Made by a program: the position numbers and the translations under genes. 64,000 bases of DNA from CAYNFH01 sp964396385 (GTDB lineage Bacteria; Armatimonadota; Chthonomonadetes; Chthonomonadales; CAJBBX01). Below are positions 1-7,874 of the stretch, in pieces. The notes under the pieces are model-generated. The model saw nothing but the letters and a program-made list of their open reading frames with translations, was not told where the DNA came from and did no database searches. The stretch's first letter is position 1. Every line of letters starts with the position of its first letter. Location: contig CAYNFH010000002.1 of the NCBI GenBank assembly GCA_964396385.1, positions 19,714 to 83,713 on the forward strand, in the 5' to 3' direction.

Positions 1-660
1 CTGTTGACGGAGCTGTTTGGGGAACGACCTACCAGCAACAAGAACCACTACCTGCGATGGGAGGGCGATACGGAGCTGTGGGAGTGGTGCTGTGAACGGG
101 GAATCCAGCTCGACCAGTCTAAAGGCGCTTCCAAGACCGGCGAGGCGGGATTCAACTTCGGGACGTGCCATCCGTACTTCCCGGTGGCGCGCGAGGGCGC
201 CCTTCTCGACGTGCTGGAGCTGCCCACGCCCACGCAGGACCTGGGAGTGTTCGCGCCGCCGGAACTGCTGGATCCGCTGCTGGGCGCCGTTACGCGCCAC
301 CACGGCGTGCTGCACCTGCTGTTCCACCCGGCGCACGTGACCAAGCCGGCGGTGGCGGCCGCGCTCATCGATGCCGTTGAGCGAGGCAGAAAAGCCGGGC
401 TGGAGTGGTGGACGGCGGCGGAGATTAACCATTGGGAGCGCGCCCGCCGGCAGGTGGAGTGGCTCGGATATGAGTGCGCGGATGGAACCGTCCACGTGCG
501 ACTGCGGTGCGGGGTGCCATTCTCGGAGGCGACGATTCTCTGGCTCGCCGGCGACGGGGAAGCGGATACGGTATGTCGGTGGGGTGTCCCGTTCCGCGCG
601 CATCCGTTTGACGCGGGGGCGGGAGAAGTGGTGGAGATTTCGTCCGAAGGTACAGCGTAG
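1..660 (+). CDS. Polysaccharide deacetylase-like protein, 3' part only
   Basis: The reading frame is already open at base 1, so the true start lies outside the window and only about 219 codons are seen. The remaining part has a CHPYFP stretch and, further on, a LLFHPAHV stretch followed by an amphipathic helix rich in Glu and Arg. This resembles the C-terminal end of NodB-type polysaccharide deacetylases, whose last metal/catalytic His lies in a similar hydrophobic-HP context. The N-terminal Asp and His metal-binding motifs would be upstream and cannot be checked. It is followed by DegT, SDR and DapA-type genes on the same strand, which suggests a sugar or exopolysaccharide locus. The family call is an inference from a fragment. 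Confidence 0.55.
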   Translation: MLTELFGERPTSNKNHYLRWEGDTELWEWCCERGIQLDQSKGASKTGEAGFNFGTCHPYFPVAREGALLDVLELPTPTQDLGVFAPPELLDPLLGAVTRHHGVLHLLFHPAHVTKPAVAAALIDAVERGRKAGLEWWTAAEINHWERARRQVEWLGYECADGTVHVRLRCGVPFSEATILWLAGDGEADTVCRWGVPFRAHPFDAGAGEVVEISSEGTA

Positions 661-662
661 GG

Positions 663-793
663 GTGACGGCTTTGCCCCGGGCGACTGAAGTCGCGGGCAA
701 CAAAGACGCAAAGTCCACCTTCGTGGACTCGGGATTCCGAAAAGGACCAGACGGGCGACCACACAGGGTCGCCCCTACCAGTTGGAGAAGACC
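663..793. repeat. Intergenic palindromic repeat block with GGGATTCCG core
   Basis: This 130-base spacer is built from small inverted repeats. There is a CGACTGAAGTCG palindrome near 682, a GTCCAC-CTTC-GTGGAC hairpin near 714-727, the core CGGGATTCCGA near 730, and the arms GGGCGACC and GGTCGCCC at 752-775. A GTG-initiated reading frame spans it and joins the next gene, but a ribosome-binding site just before 795 shows this is not coding. The last hairpin resembles the perfect palindrome at 54055-54120. Confidence 0.7.
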
Positions 794-794
794 C

Positions 795-2042
795 ATGACT
801 TTGGCGATTGACGTGGAACGGCCGGCGGTGGCGGGGGGCGCGCCGGCCAAGACTCGGCCCTACGGCAAGGAGCCGCGATACGGAGCGGAGGAGCTGCGCG
901 AGCTGGAAGAGGCGCTGGCGCAGGGCACCCTCTTCTACGCGCAGGGCCGCAAGGTTAAGGCGCTGGAGGAGGAGTTCGCGCGGCGCAACGGCGTGGGGTT
1001 TGCGGTCGCGTGCTCCAGCGGCACCTCCGCCATCCACGCCGCCCTGGCCGCGCTGGAGGTCGGGCCCGGCGATGAGGTCATCACCTCCCCCATCACGGAC
1101 GCCGGCACCATCGTGCCCATCCTCTACCAGGGCGCAATCCCGGTGTTCGCGGACCTGCATCCGCACACCTACTGCCTGTCGCCCGCTTCGGTCCGGGAGG
1201 CCATTACGCCGCGCACTCGTGCCGTTATCGCGGTGCACCTGGGCGGCAATGCCTGCGACCTGGACGCGCTGGCGGACCTCTGCCGCCGCCGCGGCGTCGC
1301 GCTCATCGAGGACTGCGCGCAGGCCCTCGGCGGCCGGTACCGCGGGCGCTCAATAGGTACTATCGGGAGGATAGGTTGTTTCTCGCTGAACGAGTTCAAG
1401 CACATCTCCTGCGGCGACGGGGGTCTCGTCATCACGGACGATGAGGCACTGGCGGTGCGGCTCCGGCTGGCGACTGACAAGGGGTATGACCGCCGGCCCG
1501 AAGGGCCGGTGCGCAGTCCCACCTTCCTGGCCAACAACTACCGCATGACGGAGCTGCAGGGCGCGGTCGCGCTCGCCCAGCTCCGCAAACTGGACAGCAT
1601 TGTGGAGCGCCGCCGCGCCTGGTGCTCCGCGCTCACGCATCGCCTGCGCGGCCTGCCCGGTATCCACCTGCCGGAAGTGACGCCCGGCTGCAAATCGTCC
1701 TGGTGGTTCTACATGTTGCGCGTGGTCCCGCAAGAGCTAGGCGCGGACGCCACTACTTTCGCGCAGGCCCTCGGGTCCGAAGGGCTCCCGAGCTGGGCGC
1801 ACTACATCGGCCAGTGCGTCTATGAAAAGCCGCTGCTGGCCGAGCACCGCGCGTTCGCCAAGGGAGAACATCCGTACACGGCGCGCGAGTACCGGCATGG
1901 TATCTGCCCCACCGCCGAGGCCATCCTGGACACGTGCGTGGTCCTCAGCGTTAATGAGGCGTACACGGAGGAGGACCTGGAGGAGACGGCGCGGGCGATC
2001 CGGCGGAACGCGGCATGGTTCCGGTCCAGGGATGAAGGATGA
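795..2042 (+). CDS. DegT/DnrJ/EryC1/StrS family PLP-dependent aminotransferase
   Basis: Encodes 415 residues, the usual length for the family. These enzymes transfer an amino group to a keto-sugar, or act as dehydratases on it, with pyridoxal phosphate. The PLP Schiff-base lysine is K202 in the SLNEFKHISCGDGG stretch, and the ring-contacting aspartate is D173 in the EDCAQALGG motif. The SSGTSAIHAAL segment near residue 75 matches the phosphate-binding region. I start at ATG 795 because GGAG lies 8-11 bases before it; the frame is open further upstream only through repeat sequence. It stops 3 bases before the next gene start, so it is probably co-transcribed with the SDR and aldolase genes. 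The substrate cannot be told from the sequence. Confidence 0.9.
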   Translation: MTLAIDVERPAVAGGAPAKTRPYGKEPRYGAEELRELEEALAQGTLFYAQGRKVKALEEEFARRNGVGFAVACSSGTSAIHAALAALEVGPGDEVITSPITDAGTIVPILYQGAIPVFADLHPHTYCLSPASVREAITPRTRAVIAVHLGGNACDLDALADLCRRRGVALIEDCAQALGGRYRGRSIGTIGRIGCFSLNEFKHISCGDGGLVITDDEALAVRLRLATDKGYDRRPEGPVRSPTFLANNYRMTELQGAVALAQLRKLDSIVERRRAWCSALTHRLRGLPGIHLPEVTPGCKSSWWFYMLRVVPQELGADATTFAQALGSEGLPSWAHYIGQCVYEKPLLAEHRAFAKGEHPYTAREYRHGICPTAEAILDTCVVLSVNEAYTEEDLEETARAIRRNAAWFRSRDEG

Positions 2043-2136
2043 GGGATGAACGGCGGAGCGGGTGAGCGGGCGAGTGGGCGAGCGGGCGAACCCGAAGTCC
2101 GGTCTCACGACTCACGACTCACGACTCACGACTCGC
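2029..2136. repeat. Composite short-tandem-repeat element E1
   Basis: Three arrays sit side by side: GGATGA-type heptamers at 2029-2050, GAGCGGGC-type octamers at 2055-2090, a GAAGTCCGG core at 2094-2102, and four copies of the heptamer TCACGAC at 2104-2135. It covers the stop of the DegT gene and the first 30 codons of the SDR frame, where it encodes Ser/Thr/Asp-rich low-complexity residues. The same TCACGAC array recurs in the next gene at 3502-3533. Confidence 0.85.
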
Positions 2137-3164
2137 CGCCTGATCGCATAGAGAACGTCGGCCACCTAGAGGAGATGCTGAGCGAGCCCACGACCGGCGT
2201 GGTGGAGATGCTCGGCGGGCTGGATGGCGACGTGCTAGTGCTGGGTGCGGCCGGGAAGATGGGCCCGAGCCTCGCTCGCATGGCGCGTCGGGCGCTGGAC
2301 GCCGCGGGTAGCCGCGCCCGAGTCATCGCCGTGTCGCGGTTCAGCGCGCCGGATTCCGAGGCCGGGTTCCACGCCCACAACGTGGAGACCGTTCGCTGCG
2401 ACCTGCTCGACCTCGATGCGCTTGCGGGCCTGCCGGAAGTACCCAATGTGGTCTACATGGCCGGCATGAAATTCGGCTCGACAGGGGGCGAGCCGCTCAC
2501 GTGGGCGCTCAACGCCTTCCTGCCGGGATTGGTCTGCCGGCGGTTTCGCAACAGCCGGATCGCCGCCTTTTCCACGGGCAATGTCTACCCGTTCACGCCG
2601 CCGGAGCGGGGCGGCAGCGTGGAGACCGACCCTCCGGCGCCGGTGGGAGAGTACGCGCAGAGCTGCCTGGGCCGCGAGCGCATCTTCGAGCACTTCAGCG
2701 GCTCCCTTGAAACGCCGGTCTCCATCATCCGGCTGAACTACGCGGTGGAGATGCGGTACGGCGTGCTGGCGGACCTGGCCCGCAGGGTGTATGAGGGCCA
2801 GCCCGTGGCTCTGGAGATGGGCTGGTTCAACTGCATCTGGCAGGCGGACGCCAACGCCATGGCGCTGCAGTCGCTGGCCCACGCCTCCAGCCCGCCCCTG
2901 GCGCTGAATGTCACGGGGCCTGAGCTGCTGAGCGTCCGCCAGGTCTGTATGGATCTGGGGTCCCTGCTGGGACGGGAACCTACCTTCACCGGCCAGGAGG
3001 CATCAGATGCCCTGCTGAGCAACGCAGCCCGCGCGTTCCGTCTTTTCGGGGGCCCGCGCGTGGATGCCGCGCAGCTCCTCCGCTGGACGGCCGACTGGGT
3101 GTCGCGGGGCGGCGCCAGCCTGGACAAGCCGACGCACTTTGAGGAGCGGGAGGGGAGGTTTTGA
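2046..3164 (+). CDS. NAD(P)-dependent epimerase/dehydratase (extended SDR)
   Basis: Encodes up to 372 residues. A Rossmann nucleotide-binding motif GAAGKMG is at residues 67-73, followed by the alternating strands and helices of an extended short-chain dehydrogenase (sugar nucleotide epimerase type). The STGNVYPF stretch holds the catalytic Ser/Thr position. The following Tyr is in EYAQSCLGRE, where the lysine of the usual YxxxK is absent, so activity is uncertain. The first ~32 codons are repeat element E1, and conserved sequence begins only around DRIENVGHLEEML; an ATG at 2175 is another possible start. It lies between the DegT and DapA-type genes with no gap, which suggests one sugar-modification operon. 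Confidence 0.8.
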   Translation: MNGGAGERASGRAGEPEVRSHDSRLTTHDSPPDRIENVGHLEEMLSEPTTGVVEMLGGLDGDVLVLGAAGKMGPSLARMARRALDAAGSRARVIAVSRFSAPDSEAGFHAHNVETVRCDLLDLDALAGLPEVPNVVYMAGMKFGSTGGEPLTWALNAFLPGLVCRRFRNSRIAAFSTGNVYPFTPPERGGSVETDPPAPVGEYAQSCLGRERIFEHFSGSLETPVSIIRLNYAVEMRYGVLADLARRVYEGQPVALEMGWFNCIWQADANAMALQSLAHASSPPLALNVTGPELLSVRQVCMDLGSLLGREPTFTGQEASDALLSNAARAFRLFGGPRVDAAQLLRWTADWVSRGGASLDKPTHFEEREGRF

Positions 3165-3195
3165 GGGATGAGGGATGAGGGATGAATCCGGAAAG
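3162..3195. repeat. Short tandem repeat element E2 (GGATGAG heptamers, AATCCGGAA end)
   Basis: Three and a half copies of GGATGAG at 3164-3184 run directly into GAATCCGGAAAG. The array contains the stop codon of the SDR gene and supplies the ATG of the next gene. The unit is the same as in E1, E11b and E14. Confidence 0.8.
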
Positions 3196-4324
3196 TACGG
3201 GATCGGCATGGAGCGTTTCGCGGCATCTTCCAGTTCCTGTCGCGGAGGCGTTGGCGCGGGGGGTGGTGGTTCCGGCGATGCCGCTGGCGCTGGATGCGCG
3301 GCGCAGGCTGGACGAGCGGCGGCAGCGCGCCCTCATCCGATACTACGCGGACGCGGGCGCCGGCGGGCTGGCGGTAGGAGTACACACCACTCAGTTCGCC
3401 ATCCGCGAGGCCGGGCTCTATCCCCCGCTCCTGGCCCTCGCCCGGGTAGAGATGGACCGCGCGGACAGCAGAGCGGGCGAGCGGGCGATTGCGGAATCCG
3501 CTCTCACGACTCACGACTCACGACTCACGACTCCGCTTGTCCGCATCGGTGGCATCTGCGGTGGCACGCAGCAGGCGGTGGCGGAGGCGGAGCTGCTGCG
3601 CGAGCATGGATTCCACGCCGGGCTCCTGAGTCTGGCGGCGCTGAAGGATGCGGATGACGCCGCGCTCTTGGCGCACTGCCGGGCCGTGGCGGAGGTCATC
3701 CCGGTGATCGGCTTCTACCTGCAGCCGGCTGTAGGCGGGCGGCGGCTCCCGTACCGATTCTGGCGCGAATTCGCGGAGATTGAGCGGGTGCTGGCGATAA
3801 AGATCGCGCCGTTCGACCGCTACGCCACGCTAGACGTGGTGCGGGCCGTCGCCGAGTCCGCGCGCGAGGAGATCGCGCTCTATACGGGCAACGACGACAG
3901 CATCGTCCACGACCTGATCACCCCCTTCCAATTTGAAGTGGAGGGTGGGACCGTGGAGCGGCGCATTGTGGGCGGGCTGCTGGGCCACTGGGCGGTGTGG
4001 ACGCGCCGCGCCGTGGAGCTGCTGGAGGAGTGCCATCGGGCGGTGGATGCGGGTGCTATTTCGGCCGAGCTGCTGCGGAAGGGCGAGGAGGTGACAGACT
4101 GCAACGCCGCTTTCTTCGACGCCGCGAACGGCTACGCGGGCTGCATCGCCGGGCTGCACGAGGTGCTGCGCCGGCAGGGGCTGCTGGAGGGATTGTGGCT
4201 CCTGGATCCGGACGAGCGGCTCAGCCCCGGCCAATTGGAAGAGATAGACCGTGTCTACCGCGCATACCCGCACCTCCACGACGACACCTTCGTGGCCGCC
4301 AATCTCCCGCGCTGGCTCTCCTGA
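3182..4324 (+). CDS. Dihydrodipicolinate synthase (DapA) family aldolase
   Basis: Encodes 380 residues, longer than the 290-320 usual for the DapA/N-acetylneuraminate lyase family, which forms or cleaves C-C bonds next to a keto group through a lysine Schiff base. The Schiff-base lysine is K207 in LAIKIAPFDRY and the barrel strands around it are recognisable. Residues ~95-118 (ADSRAGER...LTTHDSRLTT) do not belong to the fold. They are the translation of repeat element E3, inserted in frame in a loop of the barrel, and explain part of the extra length. The ATG comes from element E2 and has only weak upstream purines. The context with DegT and SDR genes suggests sugar-acid catabolism rather than lysine synthesis; this is inference. 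Confidence 0.8.
   Translation: MNPESTGSAWSVSRHLPVPVAEALARGVVVPAMPLALDARRRLDERRQRALIRYYADAGAGGLAVGVHTTQFAIREAGLYPPLLALARVEMDRADSRAGERAIAESALTTHDSRLTTPLVRIGGICGGTQQAVAEAELLREHGFHAGLLSLAALKDADDAALLAHCRAVAEVIPVIGFYLQPAVGGRRLPYRFWREFAEIERVLAIKIAPFDRYATLDVVRAVAESAREEIALYTGNDDSIVHDLITPFQFEVEGGTVERRIVGGLLGHWAVWTRRAVELLEECHRAVDAGAISAELLRKGEEVTDCNAAFFDAANGYAGCIAGLHEVLRRQGLLEGLWLLDPDERLSPGQLEEIDRVYRAYPHLHDDTFVAANLPRWLS
3469..3535. repeat. Composite short-tandem-repeat element E3, inside a coding region
   Basis: GAGCGGGC octamers (3470-3488), the core TTGCGGAATCCGC (3489-3501), then four TCACGAC heptamers (3502-3533). The order matches E1 (octamers, core, heptamers) 1.4 kb upstream. The element lies within the DapA-type gene and keeps its frame. 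Confidence 0.85.
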
Positions 4325-4355
4325 CCGCGCCCTTTGCGGCGCATACCGCCGACTC

Positions 4356-4823
4356 CTACGGATGCGTGTTGGGGTCATCTACGGTGAGCCCTTCAGAGGA
4401 CGCGGCAGCGTTGAGTTTCGAATCAGATGAAAGGAGTGTAATGCGAGGCAGTCGCCCTCCGGTCCTCAGCGCATTAACCGCCAACGCAGCCGCGAGTTGA
4501 ATGGCGTCGAATCCCCGGATGCCGTGCTTCTCAGCAAGTTCCATGGCCCGTTCTGCAAGGGCGGGAGAAAACTCTATCACCTGATAGTCCGTCGCGAGGT
4601 CCGAACGAAAATCCGTTCTCGCCTTGTGTGCATCAATAGGCGTGAGGGAACCACCTCGTTCCCGCCGGGTAAGGGCCGCAATCATTTCCACCGCTGTAGT
4701 GCGAGCCACTATCACCTGGCAGCCGGCAGCCGGATCTACAGTAGCACGGAGCCAGGTCGACCCCAGCTCTAGCACGTACCTCTTACAGAGAGCGCTGGTG
4801 TCGGCAAAGTAGGCAGCCGCCAC
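4356..4823 (-). CDS. PIN-domain ribonuclease, VapC-type toxin
   Basis: Encodes 155 residues, normal for VapC. The four acidic residues of the PIN active site are visible: D8 (YFADTSAL), E46 (TAVEMIA), D106 (GIRGFDAIQLA) and D134 (LLSSDSKLN). VapC toxins are Mg-dependent endoribonucleases that cut tRNA or rRNA when not held by their antitoxin. Its start codon overlaps the stop of the antitoxin gene by one base (TGATG-type junction), the usual translational coupling. No frameshift or missing residue is visible, so it should be active. Confidence 0.9.
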   Translation of the reverse strand: MAAAYFADTSALCKRYVLELGSTWLRATVDPAAGCQVIVARTTAVEMIAALTRRERGGSLTPIDAHKARTDFRSDLATDYQVIEFSPALAERAMELAEKHGIRGFDAIQLAAALAVNALRTGGRLPRITLLSSDSKLNAAASSEGLTVDDPNTHP

Positions 4824-5086
4824 TAACGGCGGTCCTCAATAACCGTCTCGGAAAGCGGCTTGCCAGAAATCGGGACCGCGGGGCGGTCGAGCTTGCTAGA
4901 GCGATCGGGCCGCCTGATCTCGGTGATCAGTCCAGCCCGCATCAGACTCTGTAGGAACTGCTCCTCCGGGTCCGCGGCAGGCATATCGGTCAATCTGCCC
5001 TCCACCGCGTCCCGAACCCGCGCGAGCTCCCCTGGGGCCAACTGCTGGATATCCTTCAGTACCCGGTCAAGAATCGATTGTGCCAT
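4823..5086 (-). CDS. VapB-like antitoxin partner of the PIN toxin
   Basis: Encodes 87 residues and precedes the toxin gene. The sequence starts with a helical segment (LDRVLKDIQQLAPGELARVRDAVE) and ends with a basic/extended tail (LDRPAVPISGKPLSETVIEDRR). It has no obvious AbrB or ribbon-helix-helix signature that I can name, so its class is open. A strong ribosome-binding site, GAGGAGG, lies 8 bases before the ATG. Assignment as antitoxin rests on size, order and the one-base overlap with the VapC gene. Confidence 0.75.
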   Translation of the reverse strand: MAQSILDRVLKDIQQLAPGELARVRDAVEGRLTDMPAADPEEQFLQSLMRAGLITEIRRPDRSSKLDRPAVPISGKPLSETVIEDRR

Positions 5087-5249
5087 AAGGGTTCCTCCTC
5101 AGGGCATTTTATCACACTGCGTGGAGCGCCCCGCCCGAGGCTCCGCCCCATGTTTCCGAAGTGGGTCGACACCTCTAACACCGACGGCTTGCCCCGCTAC
5201 CCCACCATCACCGCCGTCTACCCCGCCACCGCCTGACCCGCCCCGCAGA

Positions 5250-5287
5250 ATCGCGGCCTCCAGTCCAGGTAGACCGGAGGCCGCGAT
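5250..5287 (-). terminator. Strong hairpin after the discoidin/GH25-like gene
   Basis: A perfect 12-bp stem (ATCGCGGCCTCC with GGAGGCCGCGAT) closes a 14-base loop, 36 bases after the stop of the minus-strand gene ending at 5324. There is no T tract on the minus strand, so it may be a processing or blocking structure rather than a classic intrinsic terminator. The rest of 5087-5323 shows no convincing gene. Confidence 0.6.
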
Positions 5288-5323
5288 GGACCGAGAGCAG
5301 GCGCTGCCGAACCGCGCCCTTGC

Positions 5324-6658
5324 TCAAGGAAGGAGAGAACCGTCAAACACATCCAGGTCGACATTCATGCCGGTAGTGGTGTCATCCAGCACGTACTGCC
5401 TGCCCAGGCGGCTGGTCCAGCCACCATAGGGCTGCCATGCACCAGGGCCATCAGACCCCAACCTATCGTCCGTGCGGCTCCAATACCGCACTTCCCACAG
5501 TGGCGCCTCTGTCAGGGGGTAGTTGCCCGTAATGAGCTGCCAGTCGGAGCGGCGCGTGTAGATGACCGCCTGCCCCGGAACGGCGTTGAGCGCCTCGTAG
5601 ATGCGGGCTACGCGCGCCGCAATGGAATCCGGGTCCTGTGGTAGCGGCTCGTTGGAGAGCGGCTCGATGTCTATGGCAATGAAGGAGACGTTGCCCGCCT
5701 CCGCGCCAAGCGCCTTCAACGCCTGGCCCACCTGCCAGTCGCCCGTCTGGATGCCGTTTGGCGCAGGATCGTTCGGGTCGTCCTGGCCACTGTCATCAAA
5801 GTTGAGGAGGCAGTAGGCCGCTTTACTCACTCCCGGGATTGCGGCCCCGGCGCCGCTCAGGATGGACTCGGCGGGGAAGCGGTGTCGCCCGCCCCACGCA
5901 TCGGCGATCACGAAGCGGGGATGGTACGCCGAGACGATAGGACCCCAATTGGACGGGACGCTGGAGAGGTCTATCCCGTGCCGCACGTCGGAGTAGACCT
6001 CGAACTCGTAGATCCACCCATGGACGATGGGATCGCCGCTCAGGGTGGCGCCAGAGTTGTCGAAGGAATACCGCACCTTACTGGCCGTCACCGGGTCGAA
6101 GACGTACTCGTCGGAGTTGGAGTACCCGGAGTTTGTGCCGTCCTCGTGGTAGTTGCCGTAAACGCGGGCAGCAGCGATGGGGACCCAGTTTGATCCGTCC
6201 CAGTAGCTGATGGTCGTATCTGCCGGCACGTGGTTTGTCTCATCGCCGTGGTGCCAGATTACGACCTTCTGGAAGGTGACGGGGGCGCCGAAGTCGATGG
6301 TAGCCTGGCGCGGGCCGGCCGGCTGGATCCAGCCTCCGCTGTCCCATCCGCCCGTGTGGCCGCCGGTGAAGGCCAGGCCGTTGGCCCAACTGTCGTAGTG
6401 CCTCCGGCCGTCTACAATGGACCACTGGTCGGAGCCGCCGCCCCAGCCTTGGTCGGAGGCCAGGGGGCTGGGATAGCCGGTACGCGAGGTGTTGACGGCA
6501 ATGTTTACCAGTCCATCGTCCTGCGCGCACGCGGGCGTACCCAGTGCCGCCCCCAGGAACGCGCATGCTGCCAACGTGGACACAAGGCATCTGTAACTGC
6601 AGAGAGCGTTCCCGGCCTGTCTGTTCGGATGGTCCTTTCCGGAATTGCGGTAGCGCAT
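5324..6658 (-). CDS. Secreted discoidin-like domain plus GH25-like (DUF1906-type) hydrolase
   Basis: Encodes 444 residues. A signal peptide ends around residue 45 (hydrophobic run STLAACAFLGAALG, then TPACAQ). Residues ~50-225 look like an F5/8 type C (discoidin) carbohydrate-binding domain: WSIVDGRRH, then a strand-rich region ending in YEFEVYSD. Residues ~228-444 start with GIDLSSVP and contain FIAIDIEPL, with an acidic pair placed as in GH25-like or Rv2525c-like glycoside-hydrolase domains, and end with DVDLDVFDGSLL-like residues. Such domains act on peptidoglycan or other glycans, but the substrate is unknown. AAGGAGA lies before the ATG. It is the last of a minus-strand run of four secreted proteins. 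Confidence 0.65.
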   Translation of the reverse strand: MRYRNSGKDHPNRQAGNALCSYRCLVSTLAACAFLGAALGTPACAQDDGLVNIAVNTSRTGYPSPLASDQGWGGGSDQWSIVDGRRHYDSWANGLAFTGGHTGGWDSGGWIQPAGPRQATIDFGAPVTFQKVVIWHHGDETNHVPADTTISYWDGSNWVPIAAARVYGNYHEDGTNSGYSNSDEYVFDPVTASKVRYSFDNSGATLSGDPIVHGWIYEFEVYSDVRHGIDLSSVPSNWGPIVSAYHPRFVIADAWGGRHRFPAESILSGAGAAIPGVSKAAYCLLNFDDSGQDDPNDPAPNGIQTGDWQVGQALKALGAEAGNVSFIAIDIEPLSNEPLPQDPDSIAARVARIYEALNAVPGQAVIYTRRSDWQLITGNYPLTEAPLWEVRYWSRTDDRLGSDGPGAWQPYGGWTSRLGRQYVLDDTTTGMNVDLDVFDGSLLP

Positions 6659-6707
6659 AGCCTGTTCTCCTTTTCAACTGCGAGCAGTGCGACTTCTCGG
6701 TACGCGG

Positions 6708-7811
6708 CTACTGAGGCGTGAGCAGGAAGGCGTGGACCTGGTCGTTGATGTAGCCGTCGCCTATGATCTGGCCGGCGTCATTGATGGCCCAGGCCCGCAG
6801 CAGAACGCGCCAGCCGGAATCCGGGGGAATCAGGTCGTTGAGGTCGTAGACCGTCCCGCTGTCGTACAGGAAGGCGAAGTGGTAGCCGAAGTAGTACTCC
6901 GCATAGCCCACCACCTGCCCGAACGAATTGATGCTATAGGCCGTGCTGCTGGTGCTGGGTCCCAGCGCGCTTGCCGTCAGATCGGTCATTCCTACGGTGT
7001 CGCGCCACAGGAACGCATGCGACACGCCGCTGCCGGTAGTCGAGACGCCGACGACCTCGCCGTTAACCCCTATTCCCGACCCGGAGCTGAAGGTGCCGCC
7101 GAGCGTGCCGAGGTCCCGGATGGCTGCCGGTTGCGGGCTGTCCCACCGGACGGCGTGCGTCAGGCCCGCCGCGGTGAGAGAGGTCCCTGCGATCTGGTTG
7201 GCATCATTGACCCCGTTGGCGAAGCTCTCGGGACCGCCAAGCGTGCCGAGGTCCTTCATGCCGTTCTGCCGGTTCCAGAAGAAGCCATGCCGCGGATTGG
7301 GATACGGGCCGGTTCGGGAGTAGCCGACCACTGCCAGGAGCGGCTCGTCGATGTTGTTGATGGCCTGCGCGGAAGCTTCCGCTCCCGGCGCGAGCACGCC
7401 CAGGTCCTGCGGGAAGTAGTCCGGCGGCTCCCAAAGGATGGCGTGATGGCCGCCGGAGTCCTGGATGTCGCCGGCTGCCGCGCCGGCCGCGTTGATGCCG
7501 TTGGCCACGCTGGGGGCGGTGGCGGGGAAGGCGGGAGCGTTGGGCAGCACCGCGATGGCGCCCGTCGTCGCGTTCGGGAAATCGGGCGTCCAGAGAAAGG
7601 CGCGGCCCGTCCCGTTTGGCAGGTAAGAACCGCCCACGACCTGGCCGCCGATGTTCAGTCCGAAGGCGTTAGAGCCCACCCGGCCGCTTGAGCCGCCGAG
7701 GGTGCCGAGGTCCGTGATGGCGAAGCTCGGCTGTGCGGCGGCGGGCCGCAGGATACACGACGCGGCGAGAGGGATTACAGCAGCGGTGATCTTGAGAATC
7801 GAGCGCATCAT
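6708..7811 (-). CDS. Secreted HAF-repeat protein
   Basis: Encodes 367 residues with a signal peptide (KITAAVIPLAASCILRPAAAQ). The body is made of about seven repeats of ~45 residues with the landmarks DLGTLGG (near 35, 195 and 235), a G-x-V-x-G turn, and HAFLW or similar. This is the extracellular HAF repeat family, which probably folds as a beta-propeller. The biochemical role is unknown. It lies 49 bases from the discoidin/GH25-like gene in the same direction, so the two may share a transcript, although each has its own ribosome-binding site. Confidence 0.8.
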   Translation of the reverse strand: MMRSILKITAAVIPLAASCILRPAAAQPSFAITDLGTLGGSSGRVGSNAFGLNIGGQVVGGSYLPNGTGRAFLWTPDFPNATTGAIAVLPNAPAFPATAPSVANGINAAGAAAGDIQDSGGHHAILWEPPDYFPQDLGVLAPGAEASAQAINNIDEPLLAVVGYSRTGPYPNPRHGFFWNRQNGMKDLGTLGGPESFANGVNDANQIAGTSLTAAGLTHAVRWDSPQPAAIRDLGTLGGTFSSGSGIGVNGEVVGVSTTGSGVSHAFLWRDTVGMTDLTASALGPSTSSTAYSINSFGQVVGYAEYYFGYHFAFLYDSGTVYDLNDLIPPDSGWRVLLRAWAINDAGQIIGDGYINDQVHAFLLTPQ

Positions 7812-7874
7812 TTTCTACTCCCTTTCAGCGGGAAACACGAACGTTGTCAAACGTGGCCCTGCGTGGGCCGCGGA

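Noticed and set aside
48..1238. 396-codon open frame on the minus strand
   Set aside because: Runs antisense across the deacetylase and DegT genes with Arg/Ser-rich translation and no family features; a GC-rich shadow.
2029..3535. CRISPR array suspected from repeated units
   Set aside because: Units are 7-8 bases, with no spacers of regular length and no cas genes nearby.
5151..5237. Short frame MFPKWVDTSNTDG... in the spacer before the VapB gene
   Set aside because: Only 28 codons and no ribosome-binding site; possibly a gene remnant but not supportable.
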